A stretch of 64,000 nt of DNA from Terasakiispira papahanaumokuakeensis (GCF_001709345.1 NZ_MDTQ01000001.1:3825928-3889927), one strand, 5' to 3'; positions 9,534 through 18,588 are shown, numbered from the stretch's first letter. Numbers and translations are program-made. The notes: a model not told the origin generated them from the letters alone.

Positions 9534-9829
9534 TGAGGACTCCTTCACTGCTATTTCAGTGTTTGCCGACCGGCGACTTGTGGTCTTGGGTGGCTGAGTG
9601 CTGTTGATCTGCTGGCATCAGGGGTGGGCGACGCCAGTGCTATTCAGCCAAGCATATTTTGTGCCAGAACTATATATTGAAATTTATGTAAAATACAGAT
9701 GATTAATCTGTCTTTTTTTATTTAAGTAAAAATATTGACCGAATTAATGTCTTTGGCTGGCGCTTTAAATTGGTGCGATAAAATAGTGATGCACTTTATA
9801 AGTGCATATTGAACGGGCACAATAAGGGA
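9534..9829. other. AT-rich divergent gap, YitT / DUF72
   Basis: About 300 bases that must hold two divergent promoters. The stretch 9650-9800 is very A/T-rich. No ORF, hairpin or clear operator could be supported. Confidence 0.4.
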
Positions 9830-10705
9830 ATGACGGATCGGTCTTATTATTTAGGATGCGCACAATGGCAGCATACCGGCTGGGCGCACTGGCAAGGACG
9901 AACGCAACCGTTGCGTGATTATGCGCAACAGTTGAGCTGTGTCGAAGGCAACACCACTTTTTATGGGATGCCTGATGAACGCAAAGTGGCCAGTTGGGTC
10001 GCACAGTCGCCGGAAGATTTTCGTTTTGTCTTTAAGTTGCCGCAGCAGCTGACCCATCAAGCACAGTTATTGGATATTGAAGAGGGACTACGCCTGTTTT
10101 TTGATCGGCTGACGCCCTTGCGGTCGCACATGGGGCCGGTGTTGATTCAGCTGCCGGCCAGCGCTGGGCCTGAAGTTTTACCGCGCTTATCACGCTGTTT
10201 TGATCTGTGGCCTGCCGCTTTTGCTTGTGCTGTTGAAGTGCGCCACCCCGCTTTTTTTGCCAAAGGAGAAGCGGAGCGTCAGCTGAATCGACTATTGATG
10301 AGTCGAGGTGTTGATCGGGTGATGTTGGACAGTCGGGCCTTGTTTGCACCGCCTTTGATTGAGACGCCGGAGAACCGTGAAGCGCTCAGTAAAAAACCAC
10401 GACTACCTTTACATGTCCTCGCAACGGGGCAGAATCCGATTATTCGGTTTATTGGCCATTGGCAACCTGAGGTGGATCAGGCTTTTTGGGCGCAATGGTG
10501 GCCTCAATTAATGCTGTGGATAAAGCAGGGGAAAACCCCTTGGTTTTTTGTGCACAGCCCCAGCAATGCGGATGCCCCGGAGCGGGCTCAGGCTTTCCAT
10601 CGTGGGCTTGTCAGTGCTTGTGAACAAGAGGTGGAGACGATGCCGCCTCTAGGTGAGGGGCCTTCTATTGCCGCTCATGTTGTTGAGCAATCGATGTTGT
10701 TTTAA
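9830..10705 (+). CDS. DUF72 family protein (YecE-like)
   Basis: About 291 residues of the DUF72 TIM-barrel-like family. Characteristic parts are the N-terminal YYLGCAQW, the NTTFYGMP segment, FRFVFKLPQQLTH and AVEVRHPAFF. The biochemical role is not established. The start is uncertain: ATG 9830 follows AAGGG but with only one base between, and TTG 9809 in the same frame has no ribosome-binding site. The C-terminal half is less typical, with a Trp-rich stretch. It is monocistronic, with a long non-coding gap after it. Confidence 0.8.
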   Translation: MTDRSYYLGCAQWQHTGWAHWQGRTQPLRDYAQQLSCVEGNTTFYGMPDERKVASWVAQSPEDFRFVFKLPQQLTHQAQLLDIEEGLRLFFDRLTPLRSHMGPVLIQLPASAGPEVLPRLSRCFDLWPAAFACAVEVRHPAFFAKGEAERQLNRLLMSRGVDRVMLDSRALFAPPLIETPENREALSKKPRLPLHVLATGQNPIIRFIGHWQPEVDQAFWAQWWPQLMLWIKQGKTPWFFVHSPSNADAPERAQAFHRGLVSACEQEVETMPPLGEGPSIAAHVVEQSMLF

Positions 10706-10761
10706 CGCGCTGTTTAATCGTGAGTGTGTTTTTGATGTCGATGTATCGTTTTGATATCGAT

Positions 10762-10835
10762 GCACTGTTTGGATAGCGAAGTGATGTTTGATAACGAAGT
10801 GATGTTTGATAACGAAGCGATGTGTTGATAACGAA
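10762..10835. repeat. 18-bp tandem repeat, two exact and two degenerate copies
   Basis: GTGATGTTTGATAACGAA is at 10781-10798 and again at 10799-10816. Degenerate copies flank it at 10762-10780 and 10817-10835. It lies just downstream of the DUF72 gene. An apparent minus-strand ORF through it has a repetitive product and is not credible. Confidence 0.85.
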
Positions 10836-10932
10836 GAACTGGATCTTCATCGGCGAGATATATCGTACCCTGTTATTATATTGCCCAACTTAATATTTTT
10901 AAGTGAAAACACTGTTTTTAATACAAACCTCA

Positions 10933-11261
10933 TTGACAGCTTGTAGGTAAAACAGGTAACTCTAGTTAAACAAACTGTTGCCAGTTATCCACTGGTGCAG
11001 GCTTCCGCTACGCATCCATTGGCTTACCCAGCGAATGACTTCATGTGATGACCTCATCCATGTGATGCGAGTATTTCGCGGCAGCGATCCTGCGGCGTCC
11101 GTTGGACTTTATCCCCCGTACGCCTGATGCCACCTGCCTATATGGCTTACATAGGGTAGAGGGACAGGTGTAGGTGTTTAAAATTCATTGCGGAGCCTAA
11201 CAACAATAAGCATTGCCCCGTGTGATATCGGGGTAATCCGTAGGATTCAAAGGTGTAAAAC
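10933..11261 (+). promoter_or_regulatory. Promoter and long structured leader of the SNF transporter
   Basis: TTGACA at 10933-10938 is a perfect -35 hexamer, with a weak TAACTC -10 about 18 bases on. If used, the leader would be nearly 290 nt. It can fold: CACCTG 11131-11136 with CAGGTG 11165-11170 enclosing CCTAT 11137-11141 with ATAGG 11151-11155. Nearer the gene, ATTGCCCCG 11212-11220 pairs with CGGGGTAAT 11229-11237 (one G-U). The ribosome-binding site AAGGTG (11250-11255) is 12 bases further on. It matches no riboswitch class I can name. Confidence 0.45.
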
Positions 11262-12617
11262 ATGACACTTAAAGCCAGTAGCCACGGTCAGTGGTCTTCG
11301 AAAATGGGCTTCATCCTCGCGGCAGTGGGTTCTGCGGTGGGGCTTGGGAATATTTGGAAATTCCCTTATATGGTCGGTGATAGTGGCGGTGCCGCTTTTG
11401 TCCTGGTCTATCTGCTCTGCGTCTTTCTGATTGGTATGCCTATTCTTGTGGCCGAGTGGATGATCGGCCGTCGAGGGCAGCACAACCCCATTAACTCTGT
11501 CGTTAAAGTGGCTGAGCAAAATAACCGGGCCAAGGTCTGGGGATTAATTGGGGTCGCGGGGACTTTGGGCGCCTGGTTGATCTTATCGTTTTATAGTGTG
11601 ATCGGGGGGTGGGCGCTTTCTTATATCGGTTTTTCTGGTGCAGGTGATTTTTCTGGTATTTCACCAGAAGGTGCCGGTGAGTTGTTCTCTAACTTTTTGG
11701 GGTCTCCAGGAACGCTTTTAGGCTGGCATACGGCCTTTATGGCGTTAGTGGTGGTGATTGTCGCCATGGGGGTTTCCAATGGTCTGGAACGTGCGGCTAA
11801 GCTCTTGATGCCGGCATTGGTGCTGCTGCTGTTAGTGTTGGTGGTGTATGGCATCACCACTCCCGGTTTTGCTGATGCCATGGCCTTTATGTTCCAACCG
11901 GATCTGACCAAATTAACAGGGCAGACGGTCTTGGCCGCTTTGGGTCATGCTTTCTTCACCTTGTCGCTGGGTATGGGCATTATGCTGGCCTACGGCTCTT
12001 ATCTTGGTGAAGATGTCAATCTGCTGAAAACGGCACGTACCGTGGTGATTCTGGATACCGTGATTGCCCTGTTGGCAGGCATGGCCATTTTCCCTGTCGT
12101 GTTCACCAACGGGTTAGATGCCAGTGCGGGTCCAGGGCTTATCTTTGTTACGCTGCCGTTGGCCTTTGGCCAGATGGGGGCAGGTTCAATTCTGGGCGTT
12201 CTCTTCTTTATTCTACTGGTTTTTGCGGCCTTGACGTCAGCGATGTCGCTGCTTGAGCCGGTGGTAGAATTGCTGGAAGAGCGCACTCCGATGAACCGTA
12301 TTGGTGCCACCTTGGTTGCGGGCATTGCGACTTGGCTGTTGGGTATCGCCAGTGTGTTGTCTTTGAACCTCTGGTCAGAGCTGCATCTATTACCTGGGAT
12401 GACAGTATTTGACTCCCTGGATTACTTAACCAGTAAGTTCATGCTGCCGTTAACCGGCCTGGGGGCGATTGTCTTCTTAGGCTGGGCGATGAACCAGGAC
12501 AGTGTGCTCAAAGAACTTCAGCTGTCTGGCGGCCAAGCGACGGCCTGGCAATTAGCTTCTCGCTATATTGCGCCCATCGGGGTGGTGATCGTCTTTATCA
12601 GCAGCTTGTTTTCGTAA
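11262..12617 (+). CDS. Sodium-dependent transporter, SNF/NSS family
   Basis: A 451-residue inner-membrane secondary transporter of the neurotransmitter:sodium symporter family (LeuT fold). The signature of helix 1 is GSAVGLGNIWKFPYMVGDSG, including the unwound Na+/substrate site. About eleven hydrophobic helices follow, which is the bacterial form lacking TM12. The substrate cannot be told from sequence and is typically an amino acid. The start is ATG 11262, with AAGGTG six bases before it. It is expressed alone, with a long leader before and a good terminator after. Confidence 0.9.
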   Translation: MTLKASSHGQWSSKMGFILAAVGSAVGLGNIWKFPYMVGDSGGAAFVLVYLLCVFLIGMPILVAEWMIGRRGQHNPINSVVKVAEQNNRAKVWGLIGVAGTLGAWLILSFYSVIGGWALSYIGFSGAGDFSGISPEGAGELFSNFLGSPGTLLGWHTAFMALVVVIVAMGVSNGLERAAKLLMPALVLLLLVLVVYGITTPGFADAMAFMFQPDLTKLTGQTVLAALGHAFFTLSLGMGIMLAYGSYLGEDVNLLKTARTVVILDTVIALLAGMAIFPVVFTNGLDASAGPGLIFVTLPLAFGQMGAGSILGVLFFILLVFAALTSAMSLLEPVVELLEERTPMNRIGATLVAGIATWLLGIASVLSLNLWSELHLLPGMTVFDSLDYLTSKFMLPLTGLGAIVFLGWAMNQDSVLKELQLSGGQATAWQLASRYIAPIGVVIVFISSLFS

Positions 12618-12689
12618 AAGGTGTTTTAGGCTGCTTGCCAGCGTTTAAATCTGTTGTCAGTGTTTAAACGGTGCTTGTAAGCAGACCTT

Positions 12690-12733
12690 GCGCCCGGAGC
12701 ATGCTCAATATTGAGTCATTTCCGGGCGCTTTT
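12690..12733 (+). terminator. Rho-independent terminator of the SNF transporter
   Basis: GCGCCCGGA 12690-12698 pairs with TCCGGGCGC 12721-12729 and TTTT follows. The loop holds its own palindrome, CTCAATATTGAG. Confidence 0.8.
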
Positions 12734-12759
12734 GATTCGTCTTGGTGATGCGTCTTGGT
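12734..12759. repeat. 13-bp tandem duplication
   Basis: GATTCGTCTTGGT (12734-12746) is followed by GATGCGTCTTGGT (12747-12759), directly after the terminator. Confidence 0.7.
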
Positions 12760-12796
12760 GTTAGTGCGCGGTGTTGTTTTCCAGCCGTTCGTTGGT

Positions 12797-12991
12797 TTAG
12801 TGGCCGTCCCAACCGTCTTCGATAGCGGCTTCCAGTGCTTTCATTTCTTTTCGGCGTTCGATGTGGCGGCGTGCAGATAAGCTGCGTTGTGCCTGGTGTC
12901 GTTGGGTTTGTTCGCGTTCATGGAGCGTGATGTCCATGAAAATATCCAGTATTTCCGCTTTGACGTTATCCAGCATTTGCATATCGCTCAT
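12797..12991 (-). CDS. Small conserved-type hypothetical protein (PA3496-like)
   Basis: A 64-residue highly charged protein. The middle (residues about 22-48) is an Arg/Glu/Gln-rich helix, with RRHIERRKEMKALE resembling the small PA3496-type family of pseudomonads. The C-terminus is DGWDGH. There is no signal or membrane segment. The start is ATG 12989-12991 behind GGAGAAGG. The function is not known, and family membership is from memory of a weak pattern. Confidence 0.55.
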   Translation of the reverse strand: MSDMQMLDNVKAEILDIFMDITLHEREQTQRHQAQRSLSARRHIERRKEMKALEAAIEDGWDGH

Positions 12992-13358
12992 AGCCTTCTC
13001 CTCGTCTTAGGAAAGTCCCTGGAGCCTGATGGGCTCGCGTGGTCCAACCTCTGTTATCCGTAGTCTGATGGTACGTCCGCCAAGGCGGCCTCCAATCCTG
13101 CCGACGACTACTATAACCCAGCAAATATGACGCAATTTTTGCGCCAATTCTTCTACTTTGTGTCATTTTGGGTTAAGTCAGCGGCCAGACCTCGTTACAA
13201 TGGGGCCAGCGTATTACTTATTGAGTACCGCTTAGCGTCTGTATTACTTGGCTTTTGTGTTGTTTGGCTTCAGTGCTGTTTGGCTTCAGTGCTACGTCGC
13301 TTAAGTGTTACTGATTCGGTATTACTTCATTTAGTTAGTCGGCAAGACGGGCCCGATC
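12992..13358. other. Gap upstream of hexR with repeated GTATTACTT words
   Basis: About 370 bases between divergent genes. The nonamer GTATTACTT occurs at about 13211, 13241 and 13319, and a 16-bp tandem repeat lies at 13257-13303. No ORF with a plausible product was found. Confidence 0.45.
13257..13303. repeat. 16-bp tandem duplication upstream of hexR
   Basis: GTGTTGTTTGGCTTCA (13257-13272) and GTGCTGTTTGGCTTCA (13273-13288) differ at one base. A degenerate third unit follows. Confidence 0.8.
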
Positions 13359-14216
13359 GTGATCAATATTCTGGAAAAACTCCGTACTTCCATGGACCAG
13401 TTCCGGCGCTCGGAGCAAAAGGTCGCGCATTTCGTGCTGAAATGTCCGAAAGAAGTGATCCATATGCGGATTGTTGATCTGGCGACAGAGGCCAATGTCA
13501 GCGAACCGACTGTGGTGCGTTTTTGCCGGGCTTTAGGCTGTGATGGTTTTCAAGATTTTAAGTTGAAACTGGCGCAAGTACTGGCGACTGATACGTCTTT
13601 TGCACAGTTCTCAATGAATGATGGCGACACGGTGGGTGAATTCTCACGCAGCATTTTTGACTCAACAGTCGGAACGTTACTGCAGGTGCGTGACCGCCTG
13701 GATATTACACGTTTACAGGATGCGATTAATTTATTGGCCAATGCCAATCGAGTTGAGTTCTATGGCTATGGCGCTTCAGGGGCTGTAGCGGTCGATGCCC
13801 AGCACAAATTTTTCCGTTTGCAGATGTCGACGGCGGCCTACTCTGACCCTCATATGCAGAACATGTCGGCGGTGACGTTGACTCCAGGTGATGTCGTGGT
13901 TGCGATTTCCCAGACGGGTCGCACGACGTCTTTACTGCAAAGTGTTCAATTGGCCCATGATGCGGGGGCCAGTGTCATTGGTTTGTGCCCCAGCGGTACA
14001 CCGCTGGCCGAGCAGGTCTCGTTGCCGCTGTATATCGATGTGCCAGAAGACACTGAAATTTATACGCCGATGACTTCTCGAATTGTGCACCTCGTGGTTG
14101 TGGATGTACTGGCGGTGGGGGTTGCTAAATTGCGCGGCCCCAAGCTCGCTGAACACCTGAAGGCAGTGAAACGAAGCCTTCAGGGGTTACGCATGCAAGA
14201 TCAGCGAGATGCTTGA
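13359..14216 (+). CDS. hexR: HexR, RpiR-family regulator of central carbon metabolism
   Basis: A 285-residue transcription factor. The N-terminal RpiR-type helix-turn-helix contains ATEANVSEPTVVRFCRALGC (about residues 44-63). The C-terminal SIS sugar-phosphate domain has GYGASGAVA and ISQTGRTTS. HexR of pseudomonads and relatives represses Entner-Doudoroff and glucose genes and responds to 2-keto-3-deoxy-6-phosphogluconate. This is family knowledge. The start is GTG 13359, since the family begins with ILEKLR. None of its usual targets (zwf, edd, eda) lies in the window, but the 52-60 kb cluster feeds that pathway. Confidence 0.88.
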   Translation: MINILEKLRTSMDQFRRSEQKVAHFVLKCPKEVIHMRIVDLATEANVSEPTVVRFCRALGCDGFQDFKLKLAQVLATDTSFAQFSMNDGDTVGEFSRSIFDSTVGTLLQVRDRLDITRLQDAINLLANANRVEFYGYGASGAVAVDAQHKFFRLQMSTAAYSDPHMQNMSAVTLTPGDVVVAISQTGRTTSLLQSVQLAHDAGASVIGLCPSGTPLAEQVSLPLYIDVPEDTEIYTPMTSRIVHLVVVDVLAVGVAKLRGPKLAEHLKAVKRSLQGLRMQDQRDA

Positions 14217-14248
14217 ATGTCCCACCTGTGCTGTTTGTGTTCAGTACT

Positions 14249-14295
14249 CTCTGTATTTGTGATCCTCTGTATTTGTGATTCTCTGATTTTTGACC
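14249..14295. repeat. 16-bp tandem repeat between hexR and uvrD
   Basis: CTCTGTATTTGTGATC (14249-14264) is followed by CTCTGTATTTGTGATT (14265-14280) and a partial copy to 14295. Confidence 0.85.
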
Positions 14296-14312
14296 TGTGA
14301 GGTGCTTCTGAA

Positions 14313-16523
14313 ATGGATGTGACCGCCATCATTGAGTCGCTGAATGCGGCTCAGCGTGAAGCCGTCTGTGCCGATGAACATGATCAGCTGGTATTGGCTG
14401 GGGCGGGATCGGGGAAAACCCGAGTGTTGGTGCATCGGATTGCCTGGTTATTGGCAACAGCAGGCCACTCACCTCATGATCTGTTGGCGGTGACGTTCAC
14501 CAATAAAGCCGCCCGCGAGATGCGTTTAAGGCTGGAGGCTTTGCTGGGCTTGAACCTACGCAGCATGTGGGTCGGCACTTTTCATAGTTTGTCGCATCGT
14601 TTACTGCGGACTCATTGGAAGGATGCGCAATTACCCCAGCATTTCCAGATTTTGGATAGTGATGATCAACTACGCGTCATCAAGCGCTTAATGAAGGATT
14701 TGGGCGTTGATGATGATCGTTTTCCACCGAAACAGGCGCAGTGGTTTATTAACGGCCAGAAAGATGAAGGCCGTCGGGCGGCTCATGTGTTAGCAAGAGG
14801 CGAATTTGAGCGTGGCATGGCTGAGATTTATGCGGCTTATGAGGAGCGTTGCCAGCAGCAGGGATTGGTCGACTTTGCTGAGCTATTGTTGCGGGCTTTA
14901 GAGCTGTTGCGTGATACGCCTTTACTCTTGCAACACTACCAGAATCGTTTCAAGCACATCCTGGTCGATGAGTTTCAAGACACGAACACCCTTCAGTATG
15001 CTTGGTTACGGCTTTTGCGTGGCCCTAACAGTTGTCTGATGGCTGTGGGCGATGATGACCAGTCTATCTATGGCTGGCGCGGTGCCAAGATTGAGAACAT
15101 TCAACGCTTCACGGAAGATTTTTCGGGCGCGAAAACCGTACGGCTGGAGCAGAATTACCGTTCTACCGGCACCATTCTGGATGCTGCCAATGCTTTAATT
15201 AGTCATAACACCGGACGCCTGGGTAAGGAGCTATGGACTGATGGCGCCAGCGGTGAGCCGATTAGTGTTTATGCGGCGTTTAATGAACAGGATGAAGCGC
15301 GTTTTATTGTTGATTTAATTCAACAGCATGTTCAGGACGGCGGGCTGCGTCGAGAGTGTGCCATTCTTTATCGCTCCAATGCACAATCTCGAACTTTGGA
15401 AGAAACCTTGTTGCGCCAGCAGGTGCCTTACCGGATTTATGGTGGCCAACGCTTTTACGAGCGCTTGGAAATTAAAAATGCACTGGCGTATTTGCGCTTG
15501 ATGGTGAATCGGGATGATGCGCCTGCATTCGAGCGCGTGATCAATACGCCAACACGGGGCATTGGTACCACCACTTTAGAAAAATTGCGTGCTCGAGCGC
15601 GAGATGAAGGCCAAAGTCTATGGCAAGCCGCCATTGAAATGATCAGTGGCGGCCTTTTAAAAGGCCGGGCGGCGACTTCTGTGCAAGCCTTTATCCAATT
15701 GATCGAACGGCTAGATGAGCAGAGTTTGCCACTCCCCTTGCATGAGCAAGTGGAGTTAGTGTTGAACGACACTCAGCTGATGGATTTTCATGCGCAGGAA
15801 AAGGGTGAAAAAGGGCAGGCTCGGGTTGAGAACTTAAAAGAATTGATCACCGCTGTGCGACAGTATGATCCCGCGCTGCCGGTCACCATGAGTGATGACG
15901 GTGAGATTAATCTTGAAGGACGTGCCGCCTTGGAGCATTTCTTGGCTGAGGCAACTTTGGATGCAGGCGATACTCAGGCTGAAGAGGATCAGGATGCGGT
16001 GCAAATGATGACACTGCATACCGCGAAAGGGCTGGAGTTCCCCTTGGTCTTTATTGCTGGTGTCGAAGAAGGGCTCTTTCCCCATCAAATGTCGATTGAA
16101 GAAGGCGCTGATCGGCTCGAAGAAGAACGTCGTCTCTGTTACGTCGGGATTACCCGGGCTATGAAGAAGTTGTATCTGACCCATGCCGAAAGTCGTCGGA
16201 TTTATGGACGAGATAACTTATGTCGCCCTTCACGTTTTATCAGTGAACTTCCTGAGAACTTGCTACAAGAAGTGCGCTTGCGAGCCTCTATCAGTCGTCC
16301 CGTTTCTGCTCGGCCTCAAGTTCGGCATCAGGGGATGGCGCAGAGTCAGGCTGAAGAGGTGGGGTTGAGAGTCGGGCAGCAGGTGTCCCACCCTAAATTT
16401 GGCGCCGGTATTATTCTGCATGCTGAAGGCGATGGGCCGAAAACCCGGTTATTGATTAACTTTGATGAGGTGGGTGAAAAGTGGTTGGTGCTGGGATTTG
16501 CACCGTTAACCCCTTTGGATTAA
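14313..16523 (+). CDS. uvrD: DNA helicase II UvrD
   Basis: SF1A 3'-5' helicase for nucleotide-excision and mismatch repair. Motif I is GAGSGKTRVLVHRI, Ia TFTNKAAREM, II VDEFQDTN, III VGDDDQSIYGWRGA, IV RLEQNYRS, V MTLHTAKGLEFP and VI YVGITRAMKKL. The 736-residue length and the C-terminal HPKFGAGII Tudor-like end favour UvrD over Rep. N-terminal MDVTAIIESLNAAQREAV is close to the E. coli UvrD start. It follows hexR by about 100 bases. Confidence 0.96.
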   Translation: MDVTAIIESLNAAQREAVCADEHDQLVLAGAGSGKTRVLVHRIAWLLATAGHSPHDLLAVTFTNKAAREMRLRLEALLGLNLRSMWVGTFHSLSHRLLRTHWKDAQLPQHFQILDSDDQLRVIKRLMKDLGVDDDRFPPKQAQWFINGQKDEGRRAAHVLARGEFERGMAEIYAAYEERCQQQGLVDFAELLLRALELLRDTPLLLQHYQNRFKHILVDEFQDTNTLQYAWLRLLRGPNSCLMAVGDDDQSIYGWRGAKIENIQRFTEDFSGAKTVRLEQNYRSTGTILDAANALISHNTGRLGKELWTDGASGEPISVYAAFNEQDEARFIVDLIQQHVQDGGLRRECAILYRSNAQSRTLEETLLRQQVPYRIYGGQRFYERLEIKNALAYLRLMVNRDDAPAFERVINTPTRGIGTTTLEKLRARARDEGQSLWQAAIEMISGGLLKGRAATSVQAFIQLIERLDEQSLPLPLHEQVELVLNDTQLMDFHAQEKGEKGQARVENLKELITAVRQYDPALPVTMSDDGEINLEGRAALEHFLAEATLDAGDTQAEEDQDAVQMMTLHTAKGLEFPLVFIAGVEEGLFPHQMSIEEGADRLEEERRLCYVGITRAMKKLYLTHAESRRIYGRDNLCRPSRFISELPENLLQEVRLRASISRPVSARPQVRHQGMAQSQAEEVGLRVGQQVSHPKFGAGIILHAEGDGPKTRLLINFDEVGEKWLVLGFAPLTPLD

Positions 16524-16530
16524 TCCCATT

Positions 16531-16554
16531 GGGCCCTCAGCGGGACGAGGGCCC
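16531..16554. terminator. Hairpin between convergent uvrD and thioesterase
   Basis: GGGCCCTC 16531-16538 and GAGGGCCC 16547-16554 form a perfect 8-bp GC-rich stem with an 8-nt loop. It probably serves both converging genes, although no long T run follows. Confidence 0.6.
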
Positions 16555-16575
16555 TTGCGGTGACGCTCGCCTCTT

Positions 16576-16992
16576 TTACGCTTCTTCAGGCACCGCGCGA
16601 ATACGGCCTTGCTCGTCTAACGCGACCATCACAAAGCGAGATTCGGTGACCTTGTAATATGAATCCGGGCCTGTTTCAAAGGGGGGCTGTATCCAGGCCT
16701 CAACCGTGAAGGTCATGGAGCTGCGGCCGACTTCCTGTAGTTGGGTATGGATATTGAGCGTGGCGCCCACCCTGACCGGACAAAGAAAATCCATGGCTTG
16801 CATGGCGACGGTGGCTGTTCGCCCTTGAGCGCGCCGCGCTGCAGCCAATTCAGCGGCTTGCTCCATTTGCGCGACCACCCATCCTGCAGAAATATCGCCA
16901 TGGATATTCGTCTCTTGGCCCGAGGCCACCAGACAGAGTGTTAATTCTCCTTCCGGCGCGGGCACTGCTTCCAGATCGTCAAACTCAGCCAT
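16576..16992 (-). CDS. Acyl-CoA thioesterase, YciA-type hotdog protein
   Basis: A 138-residue single hotdog-domain enzyme that hydrolyses acyl-CoAs to free acid and CoA. The family motif NIHGDISAGWVVAQMEQA (helix of the hotdog, with the catalytic Asp) is at about residues 29-46. A beta-strand core with VRVGATLNIHTQL follows. It matches the YciA/BACH family in size and motifs. Chain-length preference cannot be told. The start is ATG 16990-16992. Confidence 0.87.
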   Translation of the reverse strand: MAEFDDLEAVPAPEGELTLCLVASGQETNIHGDISAGWVVAQMEQAAELAAARRAQGRTATVAMQAMDFLCPVRVGATLNIHTQLQEVGRSSMTFTVEAWIQPPFETGPDSYYKVTESRFVMVALDEQGRIRAVPEEA

Positions 16993-17148
16993 AAAAATTC
17001 CGTGGTAGTGGTGTCATCTTGTTATTGGAGTGTTTTGTTATCGGATGTTGCGACTTCTTGGAGCATTGCTGCTTTGAGGCAATACTGGCTAAGGAGTCTA
17101 CACAAGGCAAACCTAAGCGTCATTCATCTGATCATCCAAGCGGGTCGG

Positions 17149-17170
17149 CTTTCACCATTTTGTCATCTTT
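17149..17170 (+). promoter_or_regulatory. Candidate PhoB box upstream of pstS
   Basis: CTTTCACCATT (17149-17159) and TTGTCATCTTT (17160-17170) are two direct half-sites at the 11-bp spacing of PhoB boxes (consensus half CTGTCATAAAT). Each matches about seven or eight positions. It lies about 150 bases before the pstS start. Confidence 0.55.
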
Positions 17171-17197
17171 TCGGACTAGGGTTTCTGTTAATGGGCT

Positions 17198-17229
17198 TGG
17201 AAGCTATTTGGTGTGGAAGCTATTTGGCG
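17198..17229. repeat. 16-bp tandem duplication upstream of pstS
   Basis: TGGAAGCTATTTGGTG (17198-17213) is followed by TGGAAGCTATTTGGCG (17214-17229). It lies between the Pho box and pstS, where the promoter is expected. Confidence 0.85.
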
Positions 17230-17318
17230 TCGTTGATATTTAAATGGTGAGCGGTGCATGTCTGGATTACACCATTTGACAGCATATCGCTTGAAGGATG
17301 GCAGGCAGGAGAATGTGA

Positions 17319-18347
17319 ATGAAATTTCAAATGAAGACAGCCGCGGCTCACGCGCAGGCGCTCTCCCCTTTTTCGACTAAAGCCCTCTCGGCCGCATTGA
17401 GCTTGGCCGTGACTTTATGGGCGGGGCAAACATTGGCTGCAGGCGCTCAGGTCGATGAGCAGTTAGCCGATTATACTAAGTCCAGTGGAGTGTCCGGTAA
17501 CTTATCCAGTGTGGGGTCAGATACTTTGGCCAACCTGATGACCTTATGGGCTGAAACATTCAAGCGTAATTATCCGAATGTGAATGTGCAGATTCAGGCC
17601 GCAGGTTCGTCTACGGCCCCCCCTGCTTTGACAGAAGGGACTTCTAATGTCGGCCCGATGTCGCGGCGCATGAAAGATAAAGAAATGGAAGCCTTTGAAA
17701 ATCGCTATGGCTACAAAGCGACCGCTGTGCCGGTGGCAATTGATGCGCTGGCTGTGTTTGTTCACAAAGATAACCCGATTCAAGGGCTGAATTTACAGCA
17801 GGTTGATGCGATCTTTTCCAGCACGCTGCGGTGCGGCGCCAATCATAGTGCCACTCAGTGGGGCGATTTGGGGCTCACTGGGGCATGGCAGAATCGTGAT
17901 ATTCAGTTATATGGACGTAATTCGGTCTCCGGCACTTATGGTTACTTTAAAGAGCATGCGTTGTGCAAAGGTGACTTTAAAAATGGTGTGAACGAGCAGC
18001 CGGGATCCGCTTCAGTGGTGCAGTCGGTATCAACTTCAATCAATGCGATTGGTTACTCGGGCATTGGCTATAAAACAGCCTCTGTGCGCGCAGTGCCTTT
18101 AGCGAAAGGCGATGGTCAGCAGTATGTGGAGGCAACGCCTGAACATGCGGTGACGGGGGAATATCCTTTGTCTCGCTTCCTTTATATTTATGTCAATAAG
18201 AAACCGAATGAAGCTTTGCCGCCATTGGAGCGCGAGTTTCTGCGTCTGGTCTTGTCTAAGCAAGGTCAAGAAGTCGTCGTGAAAGATGGCTATGTGCCTT
18301 TGCCTGCCTCCGTGGTTGAACGTCTCCATCGGCAACTGGATATTTAA
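17319..18347 (+). CDS. pstS: Phosphate-binding periplasmic protein PstS
   Basis: High-affinity phosphate-binding component of the Pst ABC importer. An N-terminal export signal (about residues 1-40, hydrophobic Ala/Leu core ending QTLAAGA) precedes the type 2 periplasmic fold. Phosphate-contact segments are [29 protein letters not shown] and [15 protein letters not shown]. The start is ATG 17319, six bases after AGGAGA. Another ATG at 17331 would shorten the signal. It heads pstS-pstC-pstA-pstB-phoU and is followed by a strong hairpin, which usually gives more binding protein than membrane parts. Confidence 0.95.
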   Translation: MKFQMKTAAAHAQALSPFSTKALSAALSLAVTLWAGQTLAAGAQVDEQLADYTKSSGVSGNLSSVGSDTLANLMTLWAETFKRNYPNVNVQIQAAGSSTAPPALTEGTSNVGPMSRRMKDKEMEAFENRYGYKATAVPVAIDALAVFVHKDNPIQGLNLQQVDAIFSSTLRCGANHSATQWGDLGLTGAWQNRDIQLYGRNSVSGTYGYFKEHALCKGDFKNGVNEQPGSASVVQSVSTSINAIGYSGIGYKTASVRAVPLAKGDGQQYVEATPEHAVTGEYPLSRFLYIYVNKKPNEALPPLEREFLRLVLSKQGQEVVVKDGYVPLPASVVERLHRQLDI

Positions 18348-18358
18348 CCGCTCAGTCT

Positions 18359-18384
18359 CGCCCTGCTTCGGATCAAGCAGGGCG
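18359..18384 (+). terminator. Hairpin after pstS (partial terminator)
   Basis: CGCCCTGCTT 18359-18368 pairs perfectly with AAGCAGGGCG 18375-18384 around a 6-nt loop, just after the pstS stop. No T run follows. It probably acts as an attenuator or 3'-protective structure between pstS and pstC. Confidence 0.65.
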
Positions 18385-18488
18385 TTGGCTTGGTTGGCAG
18401 ACGTTCGGTATAAGCTTCGGCTGAAGCGGTGACGTCAATATAAAGCCCTCTCAGCGGCGATTGAGCCGCCTTTTGCTTTTCATATGAA

Positions 18489-18510
18489 CTGTCATATCGC
18501 TGTCATACAA
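18489..18510 (+). promoter_or_regulatory. PhoB box upstream of pstC
   Basis: CTGTCATATCG (18489-18499) and CTGTCATACAA (18500-18510) each contain a perfect CTGTCAT at exact 11-bp spacing. This is the best Pho box in the window. It implies a second phosphate-starvation promoter inside the pst operon. Confidence 0.85.
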
Positions 18511-18512
18511 TT

Positions 18513-18557
18513 GACTTAATCTATCGCGACTTAATCTCCCATGATTTAATCTCCCGG
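18513..18557. repeat. 15-bp tandem repeat, three copies, just after the Pho box
   Basis: GACTTAATCTATCGC 18513-18527, GACTTAATCTCCCAT 18528-18542 and GATTTAATCTCCCGG 18543-18557. It lies two bases after the PhoB box and before the pstC start, so it occupies the core promoter or 5' leader. Confidence 0.85.
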
Positions 18558-18588
18558 CGACTCTCCACAGGCCCACAGGCGCGTCATC

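Larger units (their letters stand above)
16993..17318. other. Gap upstream of pstS
   Basis: About 325 bases with divergent promoters for the thioesterase and pstS. It contains a candidate Pho box (17149-17170) and a tandem duplication (17198-17229). Short ORFs in it have no recognisable product. Confidence 0.5.

Noticed and set aside
17117..17138. Extra Pho half-sites upstream of pstS
   Set aside because: The first half is fair but the second lacks the TGTCA core at the right place. The box at 17149-17170 is better.
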